From Agrostemma githago (Eukaryota; Streptophyta; Magnoliopsida; Caryophyllales; Caryophyllaceae): 64,000 bases of DNA. Made by a program: the position numbers and the translations under genes. Location of the stretch: positions 13,845,873 to 13,909,872 of the forward strand of contig OY288257.1 of assembly GCA_958450325.1 (NCBI GenBank), in the 5' to 3' direction. Below, one piece after another: positions 45,577-57,301 of the stretch. The notes beneath the pieces were generated by a model. That model was not told the origin of the DNA. It made no database searches and saw nothing but the letters and a program-made list of their open reading frames with translations. Each line of letters begins with the position of its first letter. Within the stretch, counting starts at the first letter, position 1.

Positions 45577-46296
45577 TTCTGTGAAACCATATACATATCA
45601 AATATAAGACCGGCGAAAATCATATGGATGCAAATTCAATAAAAAAAAGTATACAAATTTAATTAAAAAATAAGATATTTCAAAACTTATTTAGATGAAA
45701 AAATCCAATAAAAGAACGATATTATCAATAAAACAATTATTAATATGTACTAATAACAAAAAAATACATATAAATTTAGAAAAAAAATATATTTAACACT
45801 CGTACGTAGAATAATAAACAAAAAAATAATCTAAACAACCCTAGAAATAACAATAGTACAATGAAATTTTTAAAAAATTTCAAGTAATCATATTACAATA
45901 AACAAAAACATAAAAAAAAAATTAAAAGAAAAAAAAGAGTAAAAAGTAAATTACCTGAGGTAGGGTTGAGTTTCAATTTTGTTTTCCTTTTCCTTTCTAC
46001 TAACCTAGGGTTGTAATAAGGTTGTAATAATGTGAATGTGGGTATGGCTTTTGAATCATGGGGTGGGAGGGAGAATTGTGATTCCAAAGGATTTGGGTGG
46101 ATTTCCATCCCCTTGGGGTTCCAACTCCATCCCCAAAAGGCCCAACCAAACATTGGAATGGACTAACTCCATTCCAATCCACTCCTAAACACCCAACCAA
46201 ACACTCCCTGAGACAAATGTGGAAAGGTTACAAGTATGAAGTTTAAAGGTGGACAACTAAAAAAGGAAAGTAAGAAGTTATAAAATGGATGGAGTA

Positions 46297-46551
46297 CAGA
46301 TTATGGTTTTGCTGCTGTATTTATACACGTTAATGGGTGCTAGTATAGACCCCGTGCATATATGCACGGTATTTATAAAAAATTATTTATTTTAGTTAAT
46401 TATTTATACAAAATATATTTTAATTAGAAACCCAATAATTTTTCATGATTTTTATCGATGTATTTAGATATAATAAAATAATTTGAAATTAAATAATTAA
46501 TCAAGATAACGACCTTAACTAATATACTGAAATACGTGGTCCAAAAACTTA
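46297..46551. other. AT-rich spacer with a Helitron 3' end
   Basis: Contains the minus-strand Helitron terminus described separately; otherwise nothing recognised. Confidence 0.4.
46340..46370 (-). mobile_element. Helitron 3' terminus (minus strand)
   Basis: Minus strand CCGTGCatatatGCACGG hairpin followed by ggtctata and CTAG at 46343-46340. The Helitron body would lie to the right; its 5' end is not found. Confidence 0.65.
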
Positions 46552-46876
46552 CTACCTCTGTGTTTTATTTGTCATTCATATTTCTCGAGACGATCATTTC
46601 TATTTTAAATATTTTTTTAATGTAAGAATAATTTTTGTAAATTGTGAAATTTATATTCACTTTAAATTTATTTTCAAATAGAGTATAATTTTATACTCTT
46701 GATGTTTAGATGTACTTATTCTCCATAATTTCAGTATATATCACTTTTTCATAAAAATAGTTCATAATTGTTGTTAGAAATTTAAGCAACTACTACTCAG
46801 TCAAATTGTCTTGTTTCATTAAAATACTCCTCACATATAATAGGCAAATGGGACAATCTTTTAGGGACTGAGGGAG
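46552..46876. mobile_element. Diverged Stowaway-like MITE
   Basis: Left ctacctctgtgttttatttgtc, right gacaat...ggactgagggag, TA on both sides. The arms match imperfectly. Confidence 0.5.
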
Positions 46877-48680
46877 TATATTTCTACCATTTATTTTATT
46901 TGATACACCCATTATTAGTTTTTAAATATTTATTCTTTATATGATAGGATTGATAATTGAGTGTGATTCTTTTCTTATTTGTTATACTTATTTTGTCCAA
47001 ATTGAGAGATTAAAATTTAGGCAAGAAAAGTTTTGAGAATTTTTATTCTTTTAGCTAATAGGGGATTACAATTATAATATTTAATTACAATCTTATATCA
47101 GTCATGATTATTAAAAATATAAAAATGTATTTTCGCTGGTATATATATACACTCTCGATATTTAGTATACACTGACACAAATCATAGAGATCGTAAAACA
47201 TATTTGCCATATCAATCATGAGGCTACATTTAGACGTTAATTTAGTCATTTTCGTGGATATATCATTCCTAAATTATGATTGTCTTTCATTTATAATTAA
47301 ATATTCCAATTTGCACGTTATGTCAAGTTAATAGGCAGTGAATCTGGTCATGTCAAGTTAACTAAATTTCAGTAGTACATAACCAAAGCATCAAAGGCTC
47401 AAATATGAGTCCAATATGAATAGAAGGGAAAATTATAGGGAGTTAATCTATTACTCCGTAGTAATTAAGGGGATTGCACTGAATTTGTTATATTGCACAT
47501 TTGCATAGAAATACAGAATCAAGAGGATTAATACGAAATATTATTTTCAATCCCCTACAATCTCGTATATTAGGGATATATTTTCAATATTATATTGTTT
47601 GTTACATTCTGAGGACGACCCCTTGTGGCACCGAAATCTCAGTAATATAAACATCACCATCCATTGTTTTTTCTTCATTCTTGATGGGAGATGGAGAAAT
47701 TTTGGTCCTCCATCCAAGAATGAAATATTCTTGGCGAAGGAGAAGCCAAAATCATCCTTTCACTCAAATGGAAGAGAGAATAAAAATTATGGGCCAAGTT
47801 GCTATTTGTACCCAACATTTTTTTTCTTTTAATTTTTTTCTACCAATGATTAAATGTCATGTGGATTGGGTATGAGTTTTGGAACTAATTAGAGAATAAT
47901 AAATTTATTCTTGGATGAGGAGCTTTTTTAAGATGAAAAAATTGAGAAAAAAATGATGAAGTGGAAGGAATAGGTCCCACCCAAGAATGAAAAATTCATT
48001 AATGGATGAACATGTCGATTATTTAAATATTACTTTCTATCAATATTATTTTTACCATCTCAAATTATATTAGGGATATATACTACAATCTCGTATATAT
48101 CCGTAACATAGACTTTAATTAAAATCTTATATACTAATTTTATATCTTAATTTCAATAAGTATGACTTAATATTGTCTTATTTTAAGGTGAAATTTGTAA
48201 TTTATTATAGTCATGATAATAATGAAAATTAATCTTAGTATGTGATATATTGATACTTTTTAAATATGTTTATATTAATCTTAGTCTATTTCAATATGTT
48301 TATATTTTTTTAAAAAAAATTGATCATACATTCCATATTAAATATTGTATGTGATATATTCTAATCAATCAATCAATTATATTTTCTACAAATATTCCGT
48401 CTCGAATATGATCAGAAAGATCTACAATAATAATCATAACTATTTTATATTTTATGTAAAATATTGTACGGGATAGTGCATCTCCTATTAACAAAAATAA
48501 TGCAACTATTTGGTTAAAACGGAATACAATATGTTTATACTTTTTTTTAAAAATTTGATCATACATTCCATATTAAATATTGTATGTGATATATTCCATT
48601 GTGATTTTCGTAATCAATGTAATCAATCAGATCTTCTTAATTACATATTTTATGTGTTGTATAGCGTTATGTGTGATCTA
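46877..48680. other. AT-rich intergenic DNA
   Basis: No supported gene. Frames at 47599-47875 and 48369-48707 are low-complexity and lack family resemblance. A segment attttttaaaaa...ttgatcatacattccatattaaatattgtatgtgatatattc occurs twice (48306-48362 and 48544-48597), a local duplication. Confidence 0.5.
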
Positions 48681-48850
48681 GTGATATTTAAATCAGTAAG
48701 ATGTTAGAGTGTAGTTGGAAAGAAGAAGGGTCACATACATGAGGTCAAGGGTTCGATTCGCACCTAGCTCATTTTGGTCTAGTTTCTTGTTGTGAATAAC
48801 TTTAGGCGGGAAAATATATGAGTTTTGTTATTTGGTTAGTGGAAAGGGGG
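48680..48850 (+). repeat. Possible tRNA-derived SINE remnant
   Basis: GGTTCGATTCGCACC (48751-48765) matches a Pol III B box, with gatctagtgatatttaaatc upstream as a weak A box. Spacing is plausible; ends and duplications are not identified. Confidence 0.35.
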
Positions 48851-48879
48851 ATGTGGCTTAAAGTTTACTAACTATTGTT

Positions 48880-48947
48880 TGTTTGATCTACAGACACAGG
48901 AGAAAAAGGAATGTTTGTTTGATCTACAGACACAGGAGAAAAAGGAA
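48880..48947. repeat. Short tandem duplication, about 34 bp x 2
   Basis: tgtttgtttgatctacagac...gaaaaaggaa repeated head to tail without visible change. Confidence 0.9.
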
Positions 48948-49657
48948 TGCAGGAAGACTGAAAAATGGTGCCTGGGACTATGTGCAACAAGATAGAGTCG
49001 TGTCGTTTCTCTAGTAATAAAATCGCTGATTTGTACTGTATATGACAAATGAAGGTAAATCTTTGTCTTTCATATTTTCTACACTACCGGGATTCTAGAT
49101 TCAAATTAATTTATTTATTGGTAAAAGGTCATTGTAATAAACTTTCTTTTTGCAGTTGTTGAGGAGGGTGTCAATTGTCAACTGTCAAGCCTTGTGTGAT
49201 GCTGAAAGTGGAGAGACCACGGAGGTGTAGAATTTAACAAGAAGTTAAAAGAGCTCCGAGCAGTGGATGGATTAATAGAATAAGAGTAATTAGAAGTATT
49301 TGTATACCTTTAAACTTTTTGTGTAATTTTGCTTGTTGGTATTAATAGAAAGTTTATGACAATAATTATATAAATTATATGGGTTATATATAATATATAA
49401 AAAAAAAAGTCATTTTTGTGTGTGTGTGTATTTTCAAATTGAGTTTTATTTTTGGATAAATTATTTATAAATAATTTTATTTATTTTTGAATTGAATTTT
49501 ATTTATAATTTGTTATATAACAGTTCTAATATTTTTGGATTGAATTTTATATTTTGAAAAGTATATAAATATTTTTCTAATAAATTGTAATGTTTTTTTG
49601 AAAGTTTTTGCAGGATTAGGTACTACTGACTCTTACAATTAATGGGGAAAACCAAAA
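48948..49657. other. AT-rich intergenic DNA
   Basis: No gene or element recognised; contains a (TG)n run near 49418-49428. Confidence 0.5.
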
Positions 49658-49659
49658 TA

Positions 49660-49850
49660 CTCCTTCCGATTCTTTGGATTCGCAACGTTTACTATTTGCA
49701 CAAATAATAAGGTTCTGAGTGGAGATGGTGGGTCTCACCAATAAAGTAAAAAGGTTACACAAATAAAAACCTACCTATTATAGAAATGTTGCAAACTTAA
49801 TGAATTTGCCAAATATGGAATATGTTGCGAATCTAAAGAATCAGAGGGAG
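49660..49850. mobile_element. Stowaway-type MITE, same family as in the LINE
   Basis: 191 bp; left ctccttccgattctttggattcgcaac, right gttgcgaatctaaagaatcagagggag; TA on both sides (49658-49659, 49851-49852). Confidence 0.88.
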
Positions 49851-49852
49851 TA

Positions 49853-50590
49853 GCATATTTGTGCTTGATTTTGTATATCAAGTAATTAATTGTATTGCAG
49901 AATTTTCTTAGTCGTTGACTACAAGTAATTGGGTGTTTATTTTTGAGGCGAAATAATTAATTGCATATTTAATTTTTTTTTTTAAAAAAAATTGACACCG
50001 GGTTTAGTTGGTAAACACAATTCACAATTATTTAATCGTGTAGTTTTTTTTGTATGTTAAGAAAAAATTTAGTGTTTGATTTTCGAGACATAGTAATTAA
50101 TCGCATTAAAATATTTTTTAAGTTGGTACCGTTTTAATTTTATTTGGTACAAGATTTTTTTTGTGTATAACCAGTGGCGGATGCAGGATTTTAGTTGAGG
50201 GAGGGCACAATTTTTTTTTTCTCCATGTACTCTATATTTTATTTTCTAAAATTATGTCATCCAATGAAAATAATTGATTCTATTACCCTAATTAATGCTC
50301 CAACCTTCCATTTTCCCACTCCTTCTGAAAAAAATTTAGTAACCTTAATTGTTCTCCTTAAATTAGTATTCTTCCCATAAATATGTTTCCCCTTTCCCTA
50401 GACTTTTCTCCCCTCCCCATAAATTGATTTTCCCATAATTTTTTCTTTCATTAATATAATGAACAAATGTATCAAAATCACTATTAACAGACTTAAATAT
50501 TGAAATTAATTGATGCGTTGCGTCGAATCTAAATTAATTACTCCATATTTTTTTTGCTTCAAAACATTTCATATAAAAATGTGTAACTTC
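49853..50590. other. AT-rich intergenic DNA
   Basis: No gene recognised. The frame 50195-50380 is low-complexity. The sequence just before the tandem array is not part of the repeat unit. Confidence 0.5.
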
Positions 50591-51935
50591 AAAATATCAA
50601 AATAATAATTTGGTAACTTCTTATCTCACTATGTATAGTCCAGTAAATTTGGTAAATGATTATTCATTATGTAAAATATATTGATATAAAAGTATATCGA
50701 TCACGTCTAAGTTTAACCACGTATATGCATTAATACTAATTGCATAGAAAATGAAACACACATTAATCATTTTTTTCAATTGTGCATTAATGTAGTTTTG
50801 GTTTTCAATGATATACATTGGTTTCCAAAACTACTATTGATTCTATGTTAAGCCACTTCCCATTGATTTTCCCATAATTATTAAAGATTACTGATATTTT
50901 TATTTATATGATAAATATTAATTTAAATTGACAAAAAAACATTGTACATTGAAATTATTAAATAATAATCTGTCTAAAATTATAAAATTCAATTTTTGAT
51001 TTAAAATATCAAAATAATAATTTGGTAACTTCTTATCTCACTATGTATAGTCCAGTAAATTTGGTAAATGATTATTCATTATGTAAAATATATTGATATA
51101 AAAGTATATCGATCACGTCTAAGTTTAACCACGTATATGCATTAATACTAATTGCATAGAAAATGAAACACACATTAATCATTTTTTTCAATTGTGCATT
51201 AATGTAGTTTTGGTTTTCAATGATATACATTGGTTTCCAAAACTACTATTGATTCTATGTTAAGCCACTTCCCATTGATTTTCTCATAATTATTAAAGAT
51301 TACTGATATTTTTATTTATATGATAAATATTAATTTAAATTGACAAAAAAACATTGTACATTGAAATTATTAAATAATAATCTGTCTAAAATTATAAAAT
51401 TCAATTTTTGATTTAAAATATCAAAATAATAATTTGGTAACTTCTTATCTCACTATGTATAGTCCAGTAAATTTGGTAAATGATTATTCATTATGTAAAA
51501 TATATTGATATAAAAGTATATCGATCACGTCTAAGTTTAACCACGTATATGCATTAATACTAATTGCATAGAAAATGAAACACACATTAATCATTTTTTT
51601 CAATTGTGCATTAATGTAGTTTTGGTTTTCAATGATATACATTGGTTTCCAAAACTACTATTGATCCTATGTTAAGCCACTTCCCATTGATTTTCCCATA
51701 ATTATTAAAGATTACTGATATTTTATTTATATGATAAATATTAATTTAAATTGACAAAAAAAACATTTTACATTGAAATTATTAAATAATAATCTGTCTA
51801 AAATTATAAAATTCAATTTTTGATTTAAAATATCAAAATAATAATTTGGTAACTTCTTATCTCACTATGTATAGTCCAGTAAATTTGGTAAATGATTATT
51901 CATTATGTAAAATATATTGATATAAAAGTATATCG
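50591..51935. repeat. Tandem array, 412-bp unit, about 3.3 copies
   Basis: The landmark aaaatatcaaaataataatttgg starts at 50591, 51003, 51415 and 51827, exactly 412 bp apart. Copies are nearly identical; a few substitutions and small indels are seen (for example bases in the gattttcccataatt and gattctatg words). The fourth copy stops after aagtatatcgat at about 51935. Confidence 0.95.
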
Positions 51936-52620
51936 ATTATTCAAAATAATAAAAGTATACAAAACAATTTTTTTAATTAGTTTCCAAATATGTAAATATT
52001 ATTCATTTTCTAAAATATATACTGAGTAAATATTATCGCAAGAAAATTGTTATTATTCATATTTTTATTAATTCTTATCTCAATAATGTATGACGTATAT
52101 TATATTCTATTTTTAAAATGGAGTCTAAGTGCAACGTATTGGTACAATAATATTTGAGAATTGCATGCAATAATAATAATAATAATAATATATAAAGTCA
52201 TATGTTTGGGTCAAATTGGATATACATTAGGAATCATTTTTTAAATAAATGGTGGTAAATTAGGTGGATAAAAAAATGAATTGATTTTAAGAAAAAATAA
52301 CGCTCTTACGCGCTACGTTGTACGGGTTTATACGGGTTTCTACGTTTAGTATAACTATATTCATCGGTGTACAATTGACTACTTTACGTACTCTATGTTG
52401 TTCATACTTTTGTCCACCTATTAATAAATAGATTAGCTTTCAGACTCTGAACGAATAATCCAAAATAATCACGGGTGTCGTACTTTTCTTAGACACACAT
52501 TTCAATGTGTAACGTGTTGTTTTTAGTTTCTTACACCTATTAGTATACTAACTAACTTTCAGTCCCTTAACGTATTATCTCCAAACGATATTGGCTTCAT
52601 AATATTTTATATGAAACTAA
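51936..52620. other. AT-rich DNA upstream of a Helitron end
   Basis: Contains a (TAA)n run (52169-52190). No gene seen. Confidence 0.5.
52169..52190. repeat. (TAA)n microsatellite
   Basis: About seven units. Confidence 0.9.
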
Positions 52621-52630
52621 AACTGGACAA

Positions 52631-52661
52631 CCCGTGAAATTTTTCACGGGTAACACACTAG
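52631..52661 (+). mobile_element. Helitron 3' terminus I
   Basis: Hairpin CCCGTG...CACGGG (52631-52650) followed by taacaca and CTAG, then T, as in Helitrons. The body would lie to the left. Confidence 0.7.
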
Positions 52662-53042
52662 TATATATTATATTAAAACTCAAACAAAACATTCTTCAAC
52701 CATCATTTACTTCATACCACCTCCTAATCAATCCACCTGCATTAATCTAATTGGACCATAAAATTAAAACTACCCACTAATTTAAAAAAGAAAAAGAAAA
52801 AAAAGTATCATTAACTTCCTCTAAGCTCCTTCATCTTCCATTTCATTTCATCTACACCCTCATCACTATAACCGGAAACTCAATATACCACACAAGTGCG
52901 TAATAACCAAAACAACCCAATTCCTCACACCAACCAACATTGATAGATTTGAAGCTTTGGAGTAACATAAATATTCGATTGTAATTTTCTTGCATAATTT
53001 TTTTTTACTCTTGACATCTTAAAACCATAGTAGTGATTAAAT

Positions 53043-53177
53043 GAACAATAAGTCTCTTGTGAGACAGTCTCACGATAATTTTATCGTGGGACCTCTCACA
53101 TAGATTTAGTAAGTTAATACTAACCTCTCACGTGAGTAGTTTTACGATAAAATTATTGTGATACCGTCTCATAGAAG
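53043..53177. repeat. Imperfect inverted repeat with GTGAGACNGTCTCAC core
   Basis: cttgtgagacagtctcacgataattttatcgtg faces cgataaaattattgtgataccgtctcatagaag. Looks like a small foldback MITE; ends and target duplication not clear. Confidence 0.5.
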
Positions 53178-53337
53178 TTTTTGTGTTGAACTAATATATG
53201 GTATGTAGTATAATAAATAGCTACATACTTGTAAAAAAATAATCAATGTGTGGCCTACTAAGGCAATGCATTAGACCTTATTACTGAAGAAATCGCTAGA
53301 AAAGATGACATGATGACAGGGTAGTTGTCATCACTTC

Positions 53338-53660
53338 TAGGGGTGTTCAAAAATGGATCTGTACCGGACCGGACCGTAAGGTCCGGGTCGGTCCAAACCG
53401 AGGCACATACAGGTCTGGTCTCCGGGTCCCAAAAAAGTTGGTAACCGGTCCCCGGTCCGGTCCAGTACGGTCCACACATTAAAAAAATATCAAAATTAGT
53501 GTATTTTTACGGTCCGGTCCGGTCTGGTCTTAAGAGGGTCCGGTCCGGTCCGGTCCGGGTTTCTTTGTTAACCGGTCCGGTCCGCGGGATTGGGTTTTTT
53601 GGGTTGCCGGTCCGCGGGTCAAACCGGTCCGGTCCGAGTTTGGACCGGTGAACACCCCTA
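53338..53660. mobile_element. hAT-like MITE filled with CCGGTCCGGTC repeats
   Basis: Perfect 12-bp inverted ends TAGGGGTGTTCA / TGAACACCCCTA; interior made mainly of ccggtccggtcc and ggaccggacc words. tcacttc lies directly before it and again 4 bp after it, a likely but disturbed duplication. The reverse-strand frame 53258-53479 is a repeat by-product. Confidence 0.72.
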
Positions 53661-54433
53661 ATATTCACTTCTACAAAACTCACAAATTACTAAGGTAATA
53701 AACTCTCTTCATATAATAATAATGTGAATGTCTTATTAGCAAAAAATAATTAAAAAATACATGAGAAGAGAAAAGATCCACCAACTATAACATTGGTAGA
53801 AAAGAATGATGAAAATTCGAAGGTAATAAGAAAGATTATGACCCAACAACAACAAACTCTATGTCTCTACCTATATAATATGGAGTACTAACTAAAACAA
53901 TGTTTTACAGTTGCAACCACAAGACGATAACCTAGGAAAACATGCTAGAGGATTAGAGATTGCGGTAAACAAGCCAGTTAGAAGGGCTGATGAAGTGGTA
54001 GTTAAAGAAGCATTCATAACAATAGAGGCGAGAGAAAAACAAAGAAGAAACAAAATCAAAATCAAGATGTTTACTTTCTTCAATAATAGTTCAAAAAATA
54101 TAGATGTATTAGTTATTATGGATGACACCTTATAGCTTAATGTAATTGGGTTAATTTAATCATTTTGTCTTATGTTTCTAGAAACTCAAACTGAGTTGGA
54201 GAAGGTCTGAAAAATGTACCACCCTGCCCAGTAGGTCATTGGTAATGACTCTAATGAGTTATCACATTAACCTCACATAATGCATTATTGCATTTGTTCT
54301 TATCATATTATAAAGACTTTGCAAGTAAATAAAGTTACCAATAAGATGTAAGATTTACAAAAACATATATAAATAAATATTGGGCAATACATCAAATAAA
54401 GGACTAATCACAAAGGACATAAAACAACATAGT
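53661..54433. other. Interior of Helitron II, right part
   Basis: AT-rich; possible captured exon at 53911-54135 (QPQDDNLGKHARGLEIAV), unproven. No known domain. Confidence 0.35.
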
Positions 54434-54462
54434 CTCGTGCGGTGCACGAGTATAGCGACTAG

Positions 54463-54736
54463 TTGATTTTTATTTTGATAAAATTTCTACTTTAACAGGA
54501 CAGTTCGTTGGAACAACCGTTCTCTTCGTGATGAGTAGGGAAATCTGAGCACTCTCCTCAGAGCACAAACAGGACGGTTCCAGCAACCAATCATTTTGTT
54601 TGTGAAGTGCAAAGAAGACGGGTGATATTTTTGAACCGTTCTCTATAGACAAATAGAACGGTGCGCTAAAGGACGGTTCCTCACCCCATATAAGGACGGT
54701 TTTCAAGCGTTCTCTTTGACCCTTTTTGTAGTAGTG
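54463..54736. mobile_element. Truncated CACTA (En/Spm) terminus
   Basis: Ends ccctttttgtagtagtg at 54736, the reverse complement of the CACTACTACAAAAAGGG terminus of plant CACTA elements. The 240 bp inside it carries repeated subterminal words ggacggttc / gaaccgttc (at least six), as in CACTA ends. The other end is missing; its left edge coincides with Helitron II's 3' end. Confidence 0.75.
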
Positions 54737-54746
54737 GAATTTAATA

Positions 54747-55040
54747 CTTCCCCCGATTACCTATTTTCTTCCCTCTTTCCTTATTAGGCTGAGTTTGAAG
54801 AAAAGTTTTTCACCCCCTCACTAATTAATATAATATTCATCTCTCCTACCTTTTCACCCCACTTTTTCTCATTTAATATTATTCTCTCCTACTTTTTCAC
54901 CCCACTTTTTCTCATTTAATTAATATAATATTTCTCTCTATTACTTTTTCATTCCACCTTTCATATTTAACTAATATAATACTCCCTCCTTATTTTCTTC
55001 CCCAAAAAGAAAGGGGAAGAAAATAAATAATCGGAGGGAG
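54747..55040. mobile_element. Stowaway-type MITE
   Basis: Left cttcccccgattacctattttcttccc, right ggggaagaaaataaataatcggagggag; TA on both sides. 294 bp. Confidence 0.8.
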
Positions 55041-55042
55041 TA

Positions 55043-56137
55043 CTTCGTAATTATTTTACTATATTAAAAGATTAAAAAAAGTTGTATTAAATTAAATATT
55101 ATATTATATTTATAATTTAAAATAACGAGTCACAGATCAATATTGGAGGTTCCGACTCTTGACATGCGAGAAAACAAGTTGGACGGGTCAGGTTTACAAG
55201 TTGGGTCAACTTTTGTTAAGTCTAACAGTAACGTTACAATTTAACACGAGAATGTAATTTTAGTCCCCTATGTACAACCGTACAAAACTAGCTTTTTATA
55301 TTAATACTTTGTAATCTCTTATTTCCAACGAGTTGAACATGACGGACCTGGTCATGACCATAAATTAATGGGTTATTTAAGATTCGGGTCTAAAGAATGA
55401 GTTCATGACCCTAAAAACAACAGGTCGGACCGGGTGGGACGGGTTTCAAGTCATGTCAAATTTAGAGCGAGATGGTTTGATACATACAAGCATATTCGAT
55501 GAGGAAAGTCAAATGGCTAGCAAGTAAAAAGACATATATAAACTCGATGTTTGCACGAACATATTAATGTTGCTCATGGACACAAGACCTAGTATTTTTT
55601 ATAAACGTCATTTGTTTCACCGATGTAACTATTTACGCATTAGATCTGTCGATCGGGTCAGGTCAAATACGAGTCATGTATCGTGTTATAGTCAGAATAC
55701 GGGACAAATTAAATAATTTCGAATGCCTAATTTTTTTACAGCATTTTTAAGTAAAAAAAGTATTTTTAATATTAAATATTTATTTATATGAATAGTATTA
55801 GTATTATACACTTTAATTATATGTTTATATTTAAAAATTTAATCATAATCTTCTTAGCCCGTCTTACTTCTTGATTTTCGTCGGGGTTGTCCCCGTAAGA
55901 TAAACATTGATAAGTAGTGTTACTTCTTCCAAATGACAATTATTTGAAATAATTCTAACCAATTCTTCACGGTCAATGATTATAAAGAAAAGTATTATGG
56001 TCGATTTAGTAACGTTATTGGTTCACCCGTGTGAAATTTCAAATAGTTAATTTAATTTACACAATATTTTTTGCATACACAACCAAATTAATAACATATA
56101 TTAAAATTTACACATTTATTAATAATTGTTTTAGTAA
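55043..56137. other. AT-rich intergenic DNA
   Basis: No gene seen. Scattered cgggtc/gggacgggt words near 55180-55460 and 55640-55700 hint at another short-repeat-filled element, not resolved. Confidence 0.4.
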
Positions 56138-56164
56138 CCGTGCAACGCACGGGCATCCATCTAG
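56138..56164 (+). mobile_element. Helitron 3' terminus III
   Basis: Hairpin CCGTGCaacGCACGG then gcatccat and CTAG, followed by T. Body to the left; 5' end not found. It abuts a Tekay LTR fragment. Confidence 0.72.
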
Positions 56165-56552
56165 TTTGTTTTAAAACTAACTTAAATAGCATTTACAGGT
56201 GTTGTCGTTCCGTAGCTTTGTTCACGTCTTCACGTAACTGAGTTTTGAAAGATTATTTTAAAAATTCGATAAATCATTTTTAAATTTTACAAAACGAGAA
56301 ATATTTTAATTTGTCAGAATGACAGGTTATACTATTCATAAAAATTATTTAACGAGTTTTAAACTCGGTTTAACGAAAAGTTCAAATGCTAATAATTTGA
56401 TAAATAAATAATTTTGTTTTTATAATGGAATAAATTTTAAATTTGACGAAAAATAAAATATTTTAATTCACGAAGATAATTTTTCAAGTGTTAAATTTGG
56501 TTTAAATAAATTTTAAAATTTTAACATTGTTCGAAAAATACGGGGTGTTACA
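56165..56552 (-). repeat. Tekay-type LTR fragment
   Basis: Minus strand starts TGTAACACCCCGTATTTTTCG at 56552, like the LTR at 4641. About 390 bp are left; the rest is cut at the Helitron end. Confidence 0.6.
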
Positions 56553-56727
56553 AGATGAGTAACCAAACGACCTCTTAATAGGAGTAATTTAGTTTTGTAC
56601 TCCCTCACCTTCTGTATAATCTTCCATTTTGCCTTTCGGGAAGAAAATAAGAAGAATAAGGGTTCAATTCGTTTGGTTACTCCTCTAATTGCCGGGGAGT
56701 GCAACATCCCATGAATTACATTTTTAA

Positions 56728-56960
56728 GGGTTGTTTGGTTATCCATTTCATGGAAATTAACACCTCCTAAGGAAATTCAACTCCTCCATATATAATAGGA
56801 AAGTCACTTACCAATTTCCCGTTAGTGTATACAACTTCCCGCATACAACTCATTCCCTCATGGCAACCAAATAATTTTTTTGTAGTTCCCATGAAATACA
56901 AATTCATGTGAATGTAAGTTTCCGGTAACTGCATCTTACTATGCTGAACCAAATGAGCCC
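56728..56960. mobile_element. Tourist-like (Harbinger) MITE
   Basis: Left GGGTTGTTTGGTTATCC, right GCTGAACCAAATGAGCCC, TAA on both sides (56725-56727, 56961-56963). 233 bp. The ends resemble those of the Harbinger at 42511-46208. Confidence 0.82.
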
Positions 56961-57041
56961 TAAAGAATAAAGATATGTGGAGGAAAATGAAAGCAGATGA
57001 AAACTGTGGGGTAGCAAAAAATGTGAACCACAAATCATATG

Positions 57042-57299
57042 CTTCCTCCGATTTTCTTTTATCTTCCCGTATTTCTTTTTGACCCGTCTTTTTTTTTATC
57101 TTCCCGTTTGATTTCTTTCCATTTTGGATCATACTTTTTACAATGTTACCCTTACTATTTACAATACCTTACACATTTATTCTTTTCTATTACACTTGCT
57201 TACCATTCTACACTTAGTATTTCTTAAATTTATCATTTTATATTCATTATAAAAATCTTGTGCCAAAACAAAGAGAAGATAAATAAAATCCGAAGAAAG
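57042..57299. mobile_element. Diverged Stowaway-like MITE
   Basis: Left cttcctccgattttcttttatcttcccg faces right agagaagataaataaaatccgaagaaag; imperfect arms. Confidence 0.5.
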
Positions 57300-57301
57300 T
57301 A

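Larger units (their letters stand above)
42511..46208 (-). mobile_element. PIF/Harbinger transposon, 3.7 kb
   Basis: Ends GGGGCCGTTTGGTT (left) and AACCAAACACTCCC (right), flanked by TGA on both sides (42508-42510, 46209-46211), fitting the 3-bp duplication of Harbinger. Subterminal ends share ggaatgga/ccattcc repeats. It carries a Myb/SANT-like ORF and a DDE transposase, both on the minus strand and both broken. Confidence 0.92.
42383..46294. mobile_element. Stowaway-type MITE split by a Harbinger element
   Basis: Left end ctccctccatccaaaattaa (42383), right end ataaaatggatggag (46294), TA on both sides. Without the Harbinger insert it is about 210 bp, normal for Stowaway. Confidence 0.8.
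52663..54462 (+). mobile_element. Probable nonautonomous Helitron II
   Basis: 3' end: hairpin CTCGTGCggtGCACGAG (54434-54450), then tatagcga and CTAG, T at 54463. A candidate 5' end, tatattatattaaaactc, begins immediately after Helitron I, giving a head-to-tail tandem of about 1.8 kb. The usual 5' TC is replaced by TA, so the 5' end is uncertain. Contains an inverted-repeat element and an hAT-like MITE. The frame 53911-54135 could be a captured fragment but has no recognised family. Confidence 0.5.

Noticed and set aside
48751..48765. GGTTCGATTCGCACC as part of a tRNA gene
   Set aside because: Only a B-box-like word; no cloverleaf can be formed around it. Kept as a possible SINE remnant.
53892..54135. 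Overlapping 74- and 78-codon frames on both strands as a possible host gene exon
   Set aside because: No domain or splice support; at most a captured fragment in a Helitron.
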